From positions 186,001 to 250,000 of the forward strand of contig JBEKRQ010000001.1 of NCBI GenBank assembly GCA_049517655.1: a DNA stretch of 64,000 nucleotides, written 5' to 3'. Under the pieces are notes generated by a model. It was not told the DNA's origin. It saw only the letters and a list, made by a program, of their open reading frames with translations, and did no database searches. Below, in pieces: positions 19,286-27,584 of the stretch (positions within the stretch are counted from its first letter, which is position 1; every line of letters begins with the position of its first letter). The stretch comes from UBA11358 sp049517655 (GTDB lineage Bacteria > Verrucomicrobiota > Verrucomicrobiia > Limisphaerales > UBA11358). A program made the position numbers and the translations under genes.

Positions 19286-20509
19286 GTGATTCGCAATATT
19301 ATTTTCGACTGGTCGGGCACGCTCGTGGACGATTTGCCCGCCGTCTGGAAAGCGACAAATGTCGTTCTTGCCATGGCCAACCGGCCTGAAATGTCGCTGG
19401 AAGAATTTCGCGCGGAATTTTCCCTGCCATTTACGAATTTCTACGACCGCCACACGCCACATGTGCCGCTGCCGCAACTTGAGGACTGGTTTCACGCGCA
19501 TTACCGGCAAATACAGGATTCGGTCTCCGAACTGCCGCATGTGCGCGCCTTTCTCGAATTTTGCCGCACGAAAAAGCTTCGCACGTTCGTATTGAGCACC
19601 ATCCAACACGAGCATTTTCTGGTTCAATGCCGTGTAACCGGCTTCGACGTTTTTCTCGACCGCTCTTATACCGGTGTTCCGGATAAACGGGAAAAAATCC
19701 ACGAAATCCTCGCCGAAAACCATCTCAAGCCGGACGAAACGCTTTTTATCGGCGACATGCAACACGACATCGAAACCGCGCGGCACGGCGGCATTCATTC
19801 ATGCGCAGTGCTCACCGGCTACAATACGCTGGAACAATTGCGCGAGGCAAAGCCCGATCTGATCGTCGAACATCTTGGCGAATTACGCCGCATTCTGGAA
19901 CAGAACGGTTTGCGCCTGAAGCCGGAGACGAAAAAGTTCGAGGAGATTCATCCACCGGAGGCGACTGTCGGTGCGCTGATTTTCAACGACGCGGGCAAGG
20001 TGCTGATGATTCACACGCACAAATGGTCGAATCTTTGGGGGATTCCCGGCGGAAAAATCAAATGGGGCGAAACCTCCGAGGCGGCGCTCCGCCGTGAAAT
20101 CCAGGAAGAAACCGGCCTCAACGTGACGGACATCGAATTCGTGCTCGTGCAGGACTGTATTCACTCAAAGGAATTTTATCGTGACGCACATTTTGTCCTT
20201 CTGAATTACACCTGCCGTTGCAAAGGCAAACCGCGTGTGAAACTCAACGACGAAGCCCGTGAATTTCGCTGGGTCACAACCGCCAAGGCGCTGAAAATGC
20301 CGCTTAACGCGCCGACGCGAATTTTGCTGAAAGCGGTTCTAAAAACATGGGGACGGGGAGCGCACCCGCCTCGGGTGCGGCGGTTGACGCCTCGTCAACC
20401 GCAGAGGGAACCGCCGCCGACGAGGCGTCGTCGGCCACACGCGGGGGCGCGCGTGCTCCCCAAATCGAAAATCGAAAATCAAAAATCGAAAATCAAAAAA
20501 GGTGTCTAA
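19286..20509 (+). CDS. HAD-like phosphatase fused to a NUDIX hydrolase
   Basis: 407 aa. Residues 1-210 form a HAD-like domain: motif I FDWSGTLVDD, motif II LSTIQ, motif III lysine near PDKREK and motif IV IGDMQHDIETA. The second aspartate of the usual DxD is replaced by serine. Residues about 225-350 are a NUDIX domain with a perfect box, GGKIKWGE..REIQEETGL. Such fusions suggest hydrolysis of a nucleoside diphosphate derivative followed by dephosphorylation; the substrate is unknown. After about residue 352 the protein continues into an Arg/Pro-rich tail encoded by a palindromic repeat and an AT-rich direct repeat, ending 8 bases inside folB. The GTG start at 19286 is the only suitable one. 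Confidence 0.85.
   Translation: MIRNIIFDWSGTLVDDLPAVWKATNVVLAMANRPEMSLEEFRAEFSLPFTNFYDRHTPHVPLPQLEDWFHAHYRQIQDSVSELPHVRAFLEFCRTKKLRTFVLSTIQHEHFLVQCRVTGFDVFLDRSYTGVPDKREKIHEILAENHLKPDETLFIGDMQHDIETARHGGIHSCAVLTGYNTLEQLREAKPDLIVEHLGELRRILEQNGLRLKPETKKFEEIHPPEATVGALIFNDAGKVLMIHTHKWSNLWGIPGGKIKWGETSEAALRREIQEETGLNVTDIEFVLVQDCIHSKEFYRDAHFVLLNYTCRCKGKPRVKLNDEAREFRWVTTAKALKMPLNAPTRILLKAVLKTWGRGAHPPRVRRLTPRQPQREPPPTRRRRPHAGARVLPKSKIENQKSKIKKGV
20355..20461. repeat. compound palindromic repeat forming a protein tail
   Basis: 107 bp with GGGGAGCGCACC/GGGCGCGCGTGCTCCCC termini. Several hairpins lie between them (GCACCCGCCTCGGGTGC, GGTTGACGCCTCGTCAACC, CCGACGAGGCGTCGTCGG). It is translated in frame as the C-terminal tail of the HAD-NUDIX protein. 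An AT-rich direct repeat of AAAATCAAAAATCG-like units follows to 20500. Confidence 0.8.
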
Positions 20510-20849
20510 AATCTCCATTGTTGATCTTGAAGTGTTTTACCGCGTTGGCATGCCGGACGAAGAACGCGCCAAGCCGCAACGCTTATTGCTGACGGTTGAG
20601 ATGGATTGCGATTTCTCGGCGGCGGCCAAGAGCGACGACATCCGCGACACGGTTGATTATTTCGCCGTCAGCCAGCGGCTTTTGAAATTCGGCGACGGGC
20701 GCAGTTGGAAGCTGATTGAAAAATTGGCCGCCGACATTGCCAACATGATTTTGTCCAAGTTCAAACCGAAAAGTGTCACCGTCGAAGTCAAAAAATTTCC
20801 AATTCCGCAGGCACGGCACGTCTCGGTCGTTGTTGCACGCAAAAGGTAG
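20502..20849 (+). CDS. folB: dihydroneopterin aldolase
   Basis: 115 aa. It cleaves dihydroneopterin to hydroxymethyl-dihydropterin in folate synthesis. It has the N-terminal ISIVDLEVFYRVGMPDEERAKPQ pattern, the DTVDYFAVSQRL segment and the C-terminal SVTVEVKKFPIPQARHVSVVV strand. The GTG start at 20502 overlaps the end of the preceding gene by 8 bases. The stop codon TAG is supplied by the GGTAGGG terminus of the next repeat, so the coding end is set by the element. Confidence 0.88.
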   Translation: MSKISIVDLEVFYRVGMPDEERAKPQRLLLTVEMDCDFSAAAKSDDIRDTVDYFAVSQRLLKFGDGRSWKLIEKLAADIANMILSKFKPKSVTVEVKKFPIPQARHVSVVVARKR

Positions 20850-20894
20850 GGCCGCGCTGCCGCGCGGCCAGCGGCGCAGCAGCGCCGCCCTACC
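20845..20894. repeat. double-hairpin palindromic repeat between folB and comEC
   Basis: 50 bp with GGTAGGG/CCCTACC termini, hairpins GGCCGCGC/GCGCGGCC and GGCGC/GCGCC. The TAG inside each terminus is used as the stop codon of a gene: folB on the plus strand and comEC on the minus strand. Confidence 0.87.
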
Positions 20895-23313
20895 GAGAAT
20901 TGCTGGATACAAATTCCTGTCCGTCCATCGTCCGCAATTCCCAACCTTTTGGACGCGTGACAATTGTCACCGCGCCCGCCGTTCGCGTGTAAATCACCGG
21001 TGCACCTCCTTCGGCCAAACGTTCCTTTAATTCACGACCGGCGCGTCGCGTCGCCGGAAATTCCGAGTCAGCAATGACGATGATTTTCGGTTGGACCGCA
21101 TCGAGCAGCGCATCGCAAAGCGGTTCGCCTTCGTCCGGCAAACTGGCGATGACAATGTCGGCGCGCAGGTCATTTGTGCGTGCGAGCAACGCGCTTTGGC
21201 CGTTGCGTCCCAGGTCCGACAGGAGTAAAAGGCGCGTGTCGTTAAGATTTCCGAGCAGCACGAGCGCCACGTCGTCCGAATGCGCAAAATTTTCCCCGAC
21301 ACCGGGATGCAAAACCCGCCAGCAGCCAACATTGTCGCCGCCCTGAATGACTGTATGCCGCCCTGGTGGTTCTTCAAATTCCGCGACGATTTTGCGATAC
21401 GCGCCTGAACGGAATTGAACCGGGCCGGTGACCAATTCACCGATGCCGAAGTGCTCGTCGAGCAATGCTGCGCCGCTGGTGTTCCGCACATCGCTTCCTG
21501 TCAAAACGAGGCGCGGGATTTTGTTCACGCCCTGTGCGCGCAAAAATGGTTTGAGAGTGAACTCGACCGCGTTTGTGTTTCCGCAGTCAATGAGCCAGTC
21601 ATTTTTCCGTCCCGCTGCGTCCACAAAAACGCACTGCCCGCCATTCAATGGCAGAACAGTCAATTTTATCTCATCACGCGATTGTTCCCAGTGCCAAAAG
21701 TAAATGGTGCCGATCAAAATCAGCACTGCCACACCCCACATTCGCCGTTTCGGTGCGAACAGCCAGCCGCTCAATGCGCCGACGAGGACGGCGTAATAAA
21801 TTCCAATTTCCAGCCATGACGGCGCGGGCACGTAGAAAAATGCGCCGGGAATTTTCGTGAAAAATACGCTTACATCCGTCATCGCCACCATAAAAAACCA
21901 CGCGCTGTTATTGAACAATTCCGTCGCCCACGGCAACCAATCGCCACAGACGAGCGCGCCGAGATTGCTCATCAGCGCAAGCGTGCCCAGTGGCACGGCG
22001 ATGATGTTCGCGGGGGTTGAGATTGGACTGAACAAATGAAAATACTTTGCCGCCAGCGGAATCGAGCCGACCCAAGCCGCGAACGAAAGCGCGCAATAAC
22101 GTCCCAGCATCCGCAGGGTCGCAGTAAACGCGCGCCGCCAGCGCGGGAGTAATTCATTTGGCAGCAGTGGATCGTGGCGCAACCACCGGTCAATGATTTT
22201 GTTCAACGCCGGCAGCATTAGTCCGATGACGAGCACGACGAAAAAAGAAAGTTGAAAGCTGGCTTCAAAAAGCTGACGCGGTTCCCACAGCAAAATAATG
22301 AACGCGGCGGCGGCCAGTGAGTTGATCAAATCCCCCGGCCTTTTCAACGCCCAGCCGCCGATGACAATGGTCATCATCACCGACGCGCGAATGGCCGACG
22401 ATTCCCACCCGGTCGCGGCGGTGTAAAACCAGATGAGCGGGATCGCGATGAGGCCGCACCACGCGCGCGAGATTTGCAGCATGCGCAACAGCGCGACGAG
22501 CATCCCGGAAATCAGCGCGATGCGCAGGCCGTCAATCGCGAACAGGTGCATCGTGCCCGCGCGCAGGAACGGTTCACTGATGTCACCCGTGAACGCCGTT
22601 CGCCAGCCGAGTGTCATTGCCCAAAGCAAACGCAACGGTTCATCTTCGACCGGCATGCCGAGCGCGAGTGTGTGTTGCGACCAGTTCAAAAAACGATCGG
22701 TCAACGGCGGCCCGGACAACGGCGGCGCGCCGAGCTGCCAGTCGTTCGTGGAACTGGTTTTAAGCTGGTAAAAAATTCCGCGCGTTTGGAGATAATCGCG
22801 GTAATCGAAAAGTCCGTCGGCCAGCGGCGCAGGCGGAAGCGCAATGACGCCGCTGATTTCCACGGGCTGTCCGGCGAAAAAACTACCAGGGAGCGCGCCT
22901 GGCGTCGTTACAATGATTGAACCGGCAGCCGGTCGCCAGTTTGCGTCGCAGCGCAACGCAGTGACCTGGACTTGTGCGACCGAGTGTTCGGTTTGTTGAT
23001 CATCGCGCTCAATAATTTTGATGTGGGGCGTCTCAACCAGATTGCCGCGCACAGTCACGATGGCAGCGTCGTTGCCGAGCAAGGTGCGAAGGTCGTTTGG
23101 CGAAAGGACGGTGGTGTGGCTGACGAGGTTGGTCCAGCCGACAAGCACAAGCAACGGCCAGATTAGAAACGGGCGAAGTCGTCCCCAAGCCAGTGTTATT
23201 GCGAGCAGGCCGAATGAAGAGACAAAAAGCGCGACGAGTGGCAGTTGAGAAAATTGAGCAAGCAGCAATCCGGCTGCATAACACGAAACGACGGCAACGA
23301 GCGGGCGTTTCAT
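20890..23313 (-). CDS. comEC: ComEC/Rec2 DNA uptake channel protein
   Basis: 807 aa. The N-terminal domain (DUF4131-like) has two helices. The central Competence domain has many membrane segments and the motif AIDGLRIALISGMLVALLR. The C-terminal third has a beta-lactamase-like fold start (LTVLPLNGGQCVFVDAAGR..DCGNTNAVEFTLKPFLRAQGV). Where the metal-binding LTHxHxDH motif is expected, the sequence reads LVLTGSDVRNTSGAAL, so the metal ligands are missing. The protein should form the inner-membrane channel for transforming DNA. The start at 23313 (MKRPLVAVVSCYAAG) lies 8 bases after the VanZ-like gene, preceded by GGTGAG. Its stop codon lies in a palindromic repeat. Confidence 0.88.
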   Translation of the reverse strand: MKRPLVAVVSCYAAGLLLAQFSQLPLVALFVSSFGLLAITLAWGRLRPFLIWPLLVLVGWTNLVSHTTVLSPNDLRTLLGNDAAIVTVRGNLVETPHIKIIERDDQQTEHSVAQVQVTALRCDANWRPAAGSIIVTTPGALPGSFFAGQPVEISGVIALPPAPLADGLFDYRDYLQTRGIFYQLKTSSTNDWQLGAPPLSGPPLTDRFLNWSQHTLALGMPVEDEPLRLLWAMTLGWRTAFTGDISEPFLRAGTMHLFAIDGLRIALISGMLVALLRMLQISRAWCGLIAIPLIWFYTAATGWESSAIRASVMMTIVIGGWALKRPGDLINSLAAAAFIILLWEPRQLFEASFQLSFFVVLVIGLMLPALNKIIDRWLRHDPLLPNELLPRWRRAFTATLRMLGRYCALSFAAWVGSIPLAAKYFHLFSPISTPANIIAVPLGTLALMSNLGALVCGDWLPWATELFNNSAWFFMVAMTDVSVFFTKIPGAFFYVPAPSWLEIGIYYAVLVGALSGWLFAPKRRMWGVAVLILIGTIYFWHWEQSRDEIKLTVLPLNGGQCVFVDAAGRKNDWLIDCGNTNAVEFTLKPFLRAQGVNKIPRLVLTGSDVRNTSGAALLDEHFGIGELVTGPVQFRSGAYRKIVAEFEEPPGRHTVIQGGDNVGCWRVLHPGVGENFAHSDDVALVLLGNLNDTRLLLLSDLGRNGQSALLARTNDLRADIVIASLPDEGEPLCDALLDAVQPKIIVIADSEFPATRRAGRELKERLAEGGAPVIYTRTAGAVTIVTRPKGWELRTMDGQEFVSSNSR

Positions 23314-23321
23314 GGAAAATC

Positions 23322-23780
23322 TCACCAGTGTTTTCGCCAGCAGCCAAGAATCCAAAGCGCCAACAAACCTGCGGCAGCACCGACAGTGTCAATGCACACG
23401 TCCGAAACCAGCGAGGTCCGGGTAAGAACAAAACGTTGATGGAATTCGTCGGTCGCCGCGTAAAGCATGACCACCAGCATTACAAGCCGGACTTCACGCC
23501 AGTTCCACGCCCGTGGATTATTCTTCGATGGTTTGTGCACTCCACGCCAGAGCAGCATCGCGAGCACGGCGTATTCAACCGGGTGTGCGCATTTGCGGAG
23601 CAGAAGATGAATCGTATCGATTTGTGCTTTCGGCATGCGCGGGAAGAGCCAGTGTAACAGGGGTTCGATGAGAAGGGACGAATGTTCATAGGAATGCGTG
23701 TCGCTGGAGGCAGCGAAAATCACCCCCATCCAGCACAACAACGGCAGCCAGTATTTGGAAAATACGCGGACGTTCGGCAC
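23322..23780 (-). CDS. VanZ family membrane protein
   Basis: 152 aa with about four membrane helices. The VanZ signature is near the C-terminus (ATDEFHQRFVLTRTSLVSDVCIDTVGAAAGL), preceded by KCAHPVEYAVLAMLL. The family is named after a teicoplanin-resistance protein, but most members have no known role. The ORF is open well upstream (to 24050), where it reads through the region facing pdxJ. I take the GTG at 23780 because the conserved part begins there. It is probably co-transcribed with comEC. Confidence 0.78.
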   Translation of the reverse strand: MPNVRVFSKYWLPLLCWMGVIFAASSDTHSYEHSSLLIEPLLHWLFPRMPKAQIDTIHLLLRKCAHPVEYAVLAMLLWRGVHKPSKNNPRAWNWREVRLVMLVVMLYAATDEFHQRFVLTRTSLVSDVCIDTVGAAAGLLALWILGCWRKHW

Positions 23781-24012
23781 ACCGAATAAAATCGGATTCG
23801 TCACGGCGGGGCAATCAGAATGTGATTGGATTTGCCAAGCGACGGTGCATTTGGCACAGAAAAGCCGCTCAATGAATGGGTTTTTAACCGTTTCGTTTTG
23901 TGCGGCGTTTGAACTTGTTGCACTCGCAAATTGGCTCGAAACAACGAATTTTCCATGTCGCGATTTGCGTTTGTCTCCGCGTTCCAATAATTTGGCCGCA
24001 CCGTGAAATCTT

Positions 24013-24822
24013 ATGCTCAAACTCGGTGTCAATATTGACCACGTCGCCACGCTGCGCGAGGCGCGCTATCGCGGACGCGGTTTCGGTGAGCCGAATCCCG
24101 TCGAGGCCGCGCGGATTTGCGAAGCCGCAGGCGCGCACGGCATCACCGCGCATTTGCGCGAGGACCGACGGCACATTCAAGACCGCGATGTCTGGAAGCT
24201 GCGCGAGGTCGTCAAGACGCGGCTGAATCTGGAAATGGCCATCGTGCCGGAAATCATCGGCATCGCGCTGAAACTGAAGCCGGACATCGTTTGCATCGTG
24301 CCCGAACGGCGGCTGGAAGTGACGACCGAAGGCGGACTCGATGTGGTCGCGAATGAAAAAGCCATCGCCGGGACGCGCAAAAAAATGAACGACGCGGGCA
24401 TCGAGACAAGTTTGTTCATTGCACCGGATGCGGAACAAATTGAAGCGGCGGCGCGGACAGGCAGCCAATTCATTGAATTGCACACCGGCGCATTCGCGGA
24501 GGAATTTTACAGACAATGGGAGGGCGAGCGTCCCCGCGAGCCGGAATTGATTTCACAGAAAAATGGGGCTCGTCGGGAGCCTCGCCCTCCCGCGTCGGTG
24601 GAATTAGAGCGGTTGATTTCCGGCGCAAAGCAGGCGCACGAGCTCGGCTTGAAGGTAAATGCCGGGCACGGATTGAATTATGTGAACCTGCCGACGTTGT
24701 ATCGTGTGCCGCATCTGGTGGAGTTGAACATAGGCCACAGCATCATCAGCCGCGCAGTGATGGTCGGCCTCGAAACCGCGGTCAAAGAAATGCTGCGCTT
24801 GATGGAAAATTATCGCAGTTAG
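24013..24822 (+). CDS. pdxJ: pyridoxine 5'-phosphate synthase with repeat-derived loop
   Basis: 269 aa. It closes the pyridine ring in the DXP-dependent vitamin B6 route. Family motifs are LGVNIDHVATLREARYRG, HGITAHLREDRRHIQD, LEMAI, the catalytic CIVPERR, IELHTGAFAE and KVNAGHGLNY..IGHSIISRAV. Residues about 170-195 (WEGERPREPE..ARREPRPPAS) are encoded by a palindromic repeat inserted in frame between IELHTG and the helix before VNAGHGLNY. The start ATG at 24013 is firm. acpS follows after 21 bases, the usual pdxJ-acpS pair. Confidence 0.94.
   Translation: MLKLGVNIDHVATLREARYRGRGFGEPNPVEAARICEAAGAHGITAHLREDRRHIQDRDVWKLREVVKTRLNLEMAIVPEIIGIALKLKPDIVCIVPERRLEVTTEGGLDVVANEKAIAGTRKKMNDAGIETSLFIAPDAEQIEAAARTGSQFIELHTGAFAEEFYRQWEGERPREPELISQKNGARREPRPPASVELERLISGAKQAHELGLKVNAGHGLNYVNLPTLYRVPHLVELNIGHSIISRAVMVGLETAVKEMLRLMENYRS
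24518..24591. repeat. palindromic repeat inside pdxJ
   Basis: 74 bp with GGGAGGGCGAGCG/CCTCGCCCTCCC termini and inner arms GCGAGCC/GGCTCGT. It is translated in frame and adds about 25 residues to PdxJ. Confidence 0.82.
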
Positions 24823-24843
24823 ACAAAACATTTCCCGGGTAAA

Positions 24844-25221
24844 ATGATTTTGGGCGTGGGCATAGACATCATTGCGGTCGCGCGTGTGAAGGCGTCGCAT
24901 GAGCGGTTCGGCGAGCGTTTTCTCAAACGCGTCCTGCTCACGAACGAAATCGCTTACTGCCTGTCGCACAAAAATCCAGCGCCGTTCATCGCCGCGCGGT
25001 TCGCGGCGAAGGAGGCGATTTCCAAGGCGTTCGGCACGGGCATCGGCGCGGCGCTCGGCTGGCACGACATGGAAATCTGCCGCAAGAAATCGGGCGAACC
25101 GTTTGTGATTTTGCACGGCAAAGGGAAAGAATTGTTCGCAGCGCGCTGCGCGAAGCAGTTGCTCATCAGTCTGAGCCACACGGCAAATTACGCGGCGGTG
25201 ATGGCGGTTTTGGAAGGCTGA
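24844..25221 (+). CDS. acpS: holo-[acyl-carrier-protein] synthase
   Basis: 125 aa, the standard length. It transfers 4'-phosphopantetheine from CoA to ACP. Magnesium-binding motifs are intact: GVGIDIIAVARV at the N-terminus and FAAKEAISKAFGTGIG in the middle. The C-terminal ISLSHTANYAAVMAVLE completes the fold. It lies 21 bases after pdxJ, as in many bacteria. Confidence 0.95.
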   Translation: MILGVGIDIIAVARVKASHERFGERFLKRVLLTNEIAYCLSHKNPAPFIAARFAAKEAISKAFGTGIGAALGWHDMEICRKKSGEPFVILHGKGKELFAARCAKQLLISLSHTANYAAVMAVLEG

Positions 25222-25223
25222 AT

Positions 25224-25279
25224 GGTAGGGACGGCTCGCCGAGCCGTCCGTGCGGTCGCCTCGGCGAGGCGACCCTACC
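25224..25279. repeat. double-hairpin palindromic repeat 3' of acpS
   Basis: 56 bp with GGTAGGG/CCCTACC termini and two near-perfect hairpins, GGACGGCTCG/CGAGCCGTCC and GGTCGCCTCG/CGAGGCGACC. It begins 2 bases after the acpS stop codon. This is one of the best-preserved copies, almost the same design as 2366-2417. Confidence 0.92.
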
Positions 25280-25289
25280 CAAGCCATTA

Positions 25290-25318
25290 AATTCGAGTCA
25301 ATTCGTGTAATTCGCGTC
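25290..25318. repeat. AT-rich AATTCG repeat
   Basis: Degenerate units of the type ATTCG(A/T)GT(C/A)AATTCG. Related stretches occur at 31512, 56295, 60861 and 61011, always in spacers. Confidence 0.55.
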
Positions 25319-25365
25319 TCTCCTTTCTGCTTTTTTCAGCGGACAATTTACGTCAAACTGCGTGC

Positions 25366-26595
25366 GTGGAGACGGCGATTGTGGCGATTCTGGTTTTCGC
25401 GAGCGTGAGTTTCTTTTTCGCGCTGGCGGAAACGGCGTTGTTTTCCCTCAGCAAATGGCAGGCGCGGCAACTGTCCGAAGGACATCCGCGCACGGGCAAA
25501 ATCGTCGCGGAGCTGCTCGAACGCCCGCAGGATTTGCTGGCTACGCTGGCGCTGGGCAACACGTTCGCCAACGCCGCGATGCTCGCCGTCGCGCTGCTGA
25601 TGGTGTTCAATGCACACTGGGCGCTCGCGCTGACAATGATCGCGTTGCTGGTGCTTGTGCTTGTCGGCTGCGAAGTTTTTCCAAAAACCCTGGCGGTTCG
25701 ACAGCCGGGACGATGGGCGTTGCGCGTGGCAGGAGCATTGTTGATTTTTGAAAAATTAACCACGCCGCTGCGTCATATTGCTCAATGGCTGGACACCGCC
25801 ATTTTGAGAATGGTCGCGCTTCAAACGGTTTCGGCACAAAGCGCCGGAGCGTTGACGGATGCCGAGTATCATGAGCTGCTCGAAATGGCGTATCAGCAGG
25901 GCACACTCGCCGAGTCTGAAAAAGAGATCATCCTGCAAATCATCAGTCTCGATCGGCGCACGGTCCGCGACGTGATGCGCCCGCGCGCGGGCATGGCGTG
26001 CATTTCGGACGATGCAACAGTGGAAGAAATGATTGCCGCCGCGAAAAAATTCAAGCATCGCCGTCTGCCAATTTACGACGAAACGCCTGATACCATCGTT
26101 GGCATTTTGAACGCACGCGCGTTGTTGCTTGATCCGAAAATTGATCTGGCCGACGCAATTGAATTCCCATCGTTCGTGCCGGAGACGATGAACTTGTTGC
26201 AGCTGTTCAAGAGCCTGCAAAAACAGCAGCGCGGTCTGGCGATTGTGCTGGATGAATTCGGCGGCGCGGCGGGTTTGGTGACGATGGAGGACATACTCAG
26301 CCTGCTCGTTGGCAAAATCCGGCTCGGAATACAACAGCCGGAGGGGTTCGTCATGGAAAAACTTGCGCCGGCCTGTTGGCGCGTCAATGGCACAATGCGG
26401 CTGGAAGATTTCCGCCGCGAATTTCCCGCGTTCGGCAGCGTGGGCGAGGTGGAAACAATGGGTGGATTGCTTGCGCACTTGCTTGACGTAGTGCCGGCGG
26501 CTGGCGAATCCGCAGTGTACCGGGGTTTGAAATTTACAGCGCTGGTCGTCGACGAGCGTCGTGTGCGCGAACTGCTGGTGGAACAAATCAAATAA
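25366..26595 (+). CDS. CNNM/CBS/CorC_HlyC domain protein (first of three)
   Basis: 409 aa. An N-terminal CNNM (DUF21) membrane domain has AETALFSLSKWQARQL and TLALGNTFANAA. A CBS pair follows (VRDVMRPRAGMACISDDATVEEMI), then the C-terminal CorC_HlyC domain with VLDEFGGAAGLVTMEDILS. Relatives such as CorB/CorC/CNNM are linked to magnesium or cobalt efflux and resistance. The start is a GTG at 25366. Its TAA stop shares one base with the next ATG, so the set is an operon. Confidence 0.9.
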   Translation: METAIVAILVFASVSFFFALAETALFSLSKWQARQLSEGHPRTGKIVAELLERPQDLLATLALGNTFANAAMLAVALLMVFNAHWALALTMIALLVLVLVGCEVFPKTLAVRQPGRWALRVAGALLIFEKLTTPLRHIAQWLDTAILRMVALQTVSAQSAGALTDAEYHELLEMAYQQGTLAESEKEIILQIISLDRRTVRDVMRPRAGMACISDDATVEEMIAAAKKFKHRRLPIYDETPDTIVGILNARALLLDPKIDLADAIEFPSFVPETMNLLQLFKSLQKQQRGLAIVLDEFGGAAGLVTMEDILSLLVGKIRLGIQQPEGFVMEKLAPACWRVNGTMRLEDFRREFPAFGSVGEVETMGGLLAHLLDVVPAAGESAVYRGLKFTALVVDERRVRELLVEQIK

Positions 26596-27584
26596 TGGCA
26601 ACAAACGTTATCAGCTGGGTGGCGTTGGCGGTTTGTCTGGCGCTGTCGTTTTTGCTGTCAGGCATGGAGGCGGGTGTGTTTGCGTTGAACCGGTTGCGCA
26701 TACGGCAAATGGCGCGTGCGGGCCGGCCTTCGGCAAAATTGCTCCATGGATTTCTCGAAAATCCCGAAAGGTTCATGTGGACAATTCTCGTGGGTAACAC
26801 GCTGGCGAATTTTCTCGTTCTTGGCTGGATTTTGACAAAGCTTTACGAATGGCTGCCGGGGCGGGGCGTCTGGCTTGTCGCCATTTTCACGGTCGTTGTC
26901 TTTTTGTTTTACGCGCTGTTCGACCTGCTCCCGAAAATGGTGTTTCGTACCCATCCAAACCAATTCTGCCTGTCGGTGGCCAGTGTGTTCCGGTTCGTGC
27001 ATCTCACATTGCGTCCACTCGTCGCCTTGGTCGAGCGGACCTCCGTCATGGTGTTGCACTGGACCGGCGGACGGGCCTTCACCGGCCGGCTTTTTGGCAA
27101 CCGGGAGGAAATGCGCGCGATCATGCAGGAATCCGAACAAGCCCTTACAAGCGATGAACGCGCCATGATCAACCGTGTGCTCGATTTGCAAAATTTCACC
27201 GTGCGGCAAATTACCACGCCGCTCGCCCAAATGGTGACGGTTGAAATGGAAACACCCATCAGTGAGGCGTTGAGACTGGCGCGTGAGCGAAATTTTTCGC
27301 GCCTGCCGGTTTGGGAAACACGCGACGGACACCGGCGCATTGCCGGGCTGCTCATGCTCGGCCCACTGTTGTTCCGCGACGATTTGGACATGCAGAAACC
27401 TGCCGCGGCGCATATGACGCCGGCTTTGTTTCTTGAAGAGGACACCCGGCTGGAAATCGCATTGCGGCAGATGCAGCGCACCCGAGAGCGGCTGGCCTTT
27501 GTGCTGGCGCGCGACGGACACGAGTCGGGCGTGGTGGCACTTGAGGATATTTTGAAAGTGATGTTCGGTGAGGTGAAATTGTGA
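26595..27584 (+). CDS. CNNM/CBS domain protein (second of three, short form)
   Basis: 329 aa. It has the CNNM membrane domain (LSGMEAGVFALNRLRIRQMARAG, ILVGNTLANFLV) and a CBS pair (ITTPLAQMVTVEMETPISEAL). It ends at VALEDILKVMFGEVKL, so the C-terminal CorC_HlyC domain of its two neighbours is missing. No frameshift or internal stop explains the absence, so it seems a genuine shorter paralogue. Starts by TAATG coupling and ends by GTGA coupling with the third gene. Confidence 0.88.
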   Translation: MATNVISWVALAVCLALSFLLSGMEAGVFALNRLRIRQMARAGRPSAKLLHGFLENPERFMWTILVGNTLANFLVLGWILTKLYEWLPGRGVWLVAIFTVVVFLFYALFDLLPKMVFRTHPNQFCLSVASVFRFVHLTLRPLVALVERTSVMVLHWTGGRAFTGRLFGNREEMRAIMQESEQALTSDERAMINRVLDLQNFTVRQITTPLAQMVTVEMETPISEALRLARERNFSRLPVWETRDGHRRIAGLLMLGPLLFRDDLDMQKPAAAHMTPALFLEEDTRLEIALRQMQRTRERLAFVLARDGHESGVVALEDILKVMFGEVKL

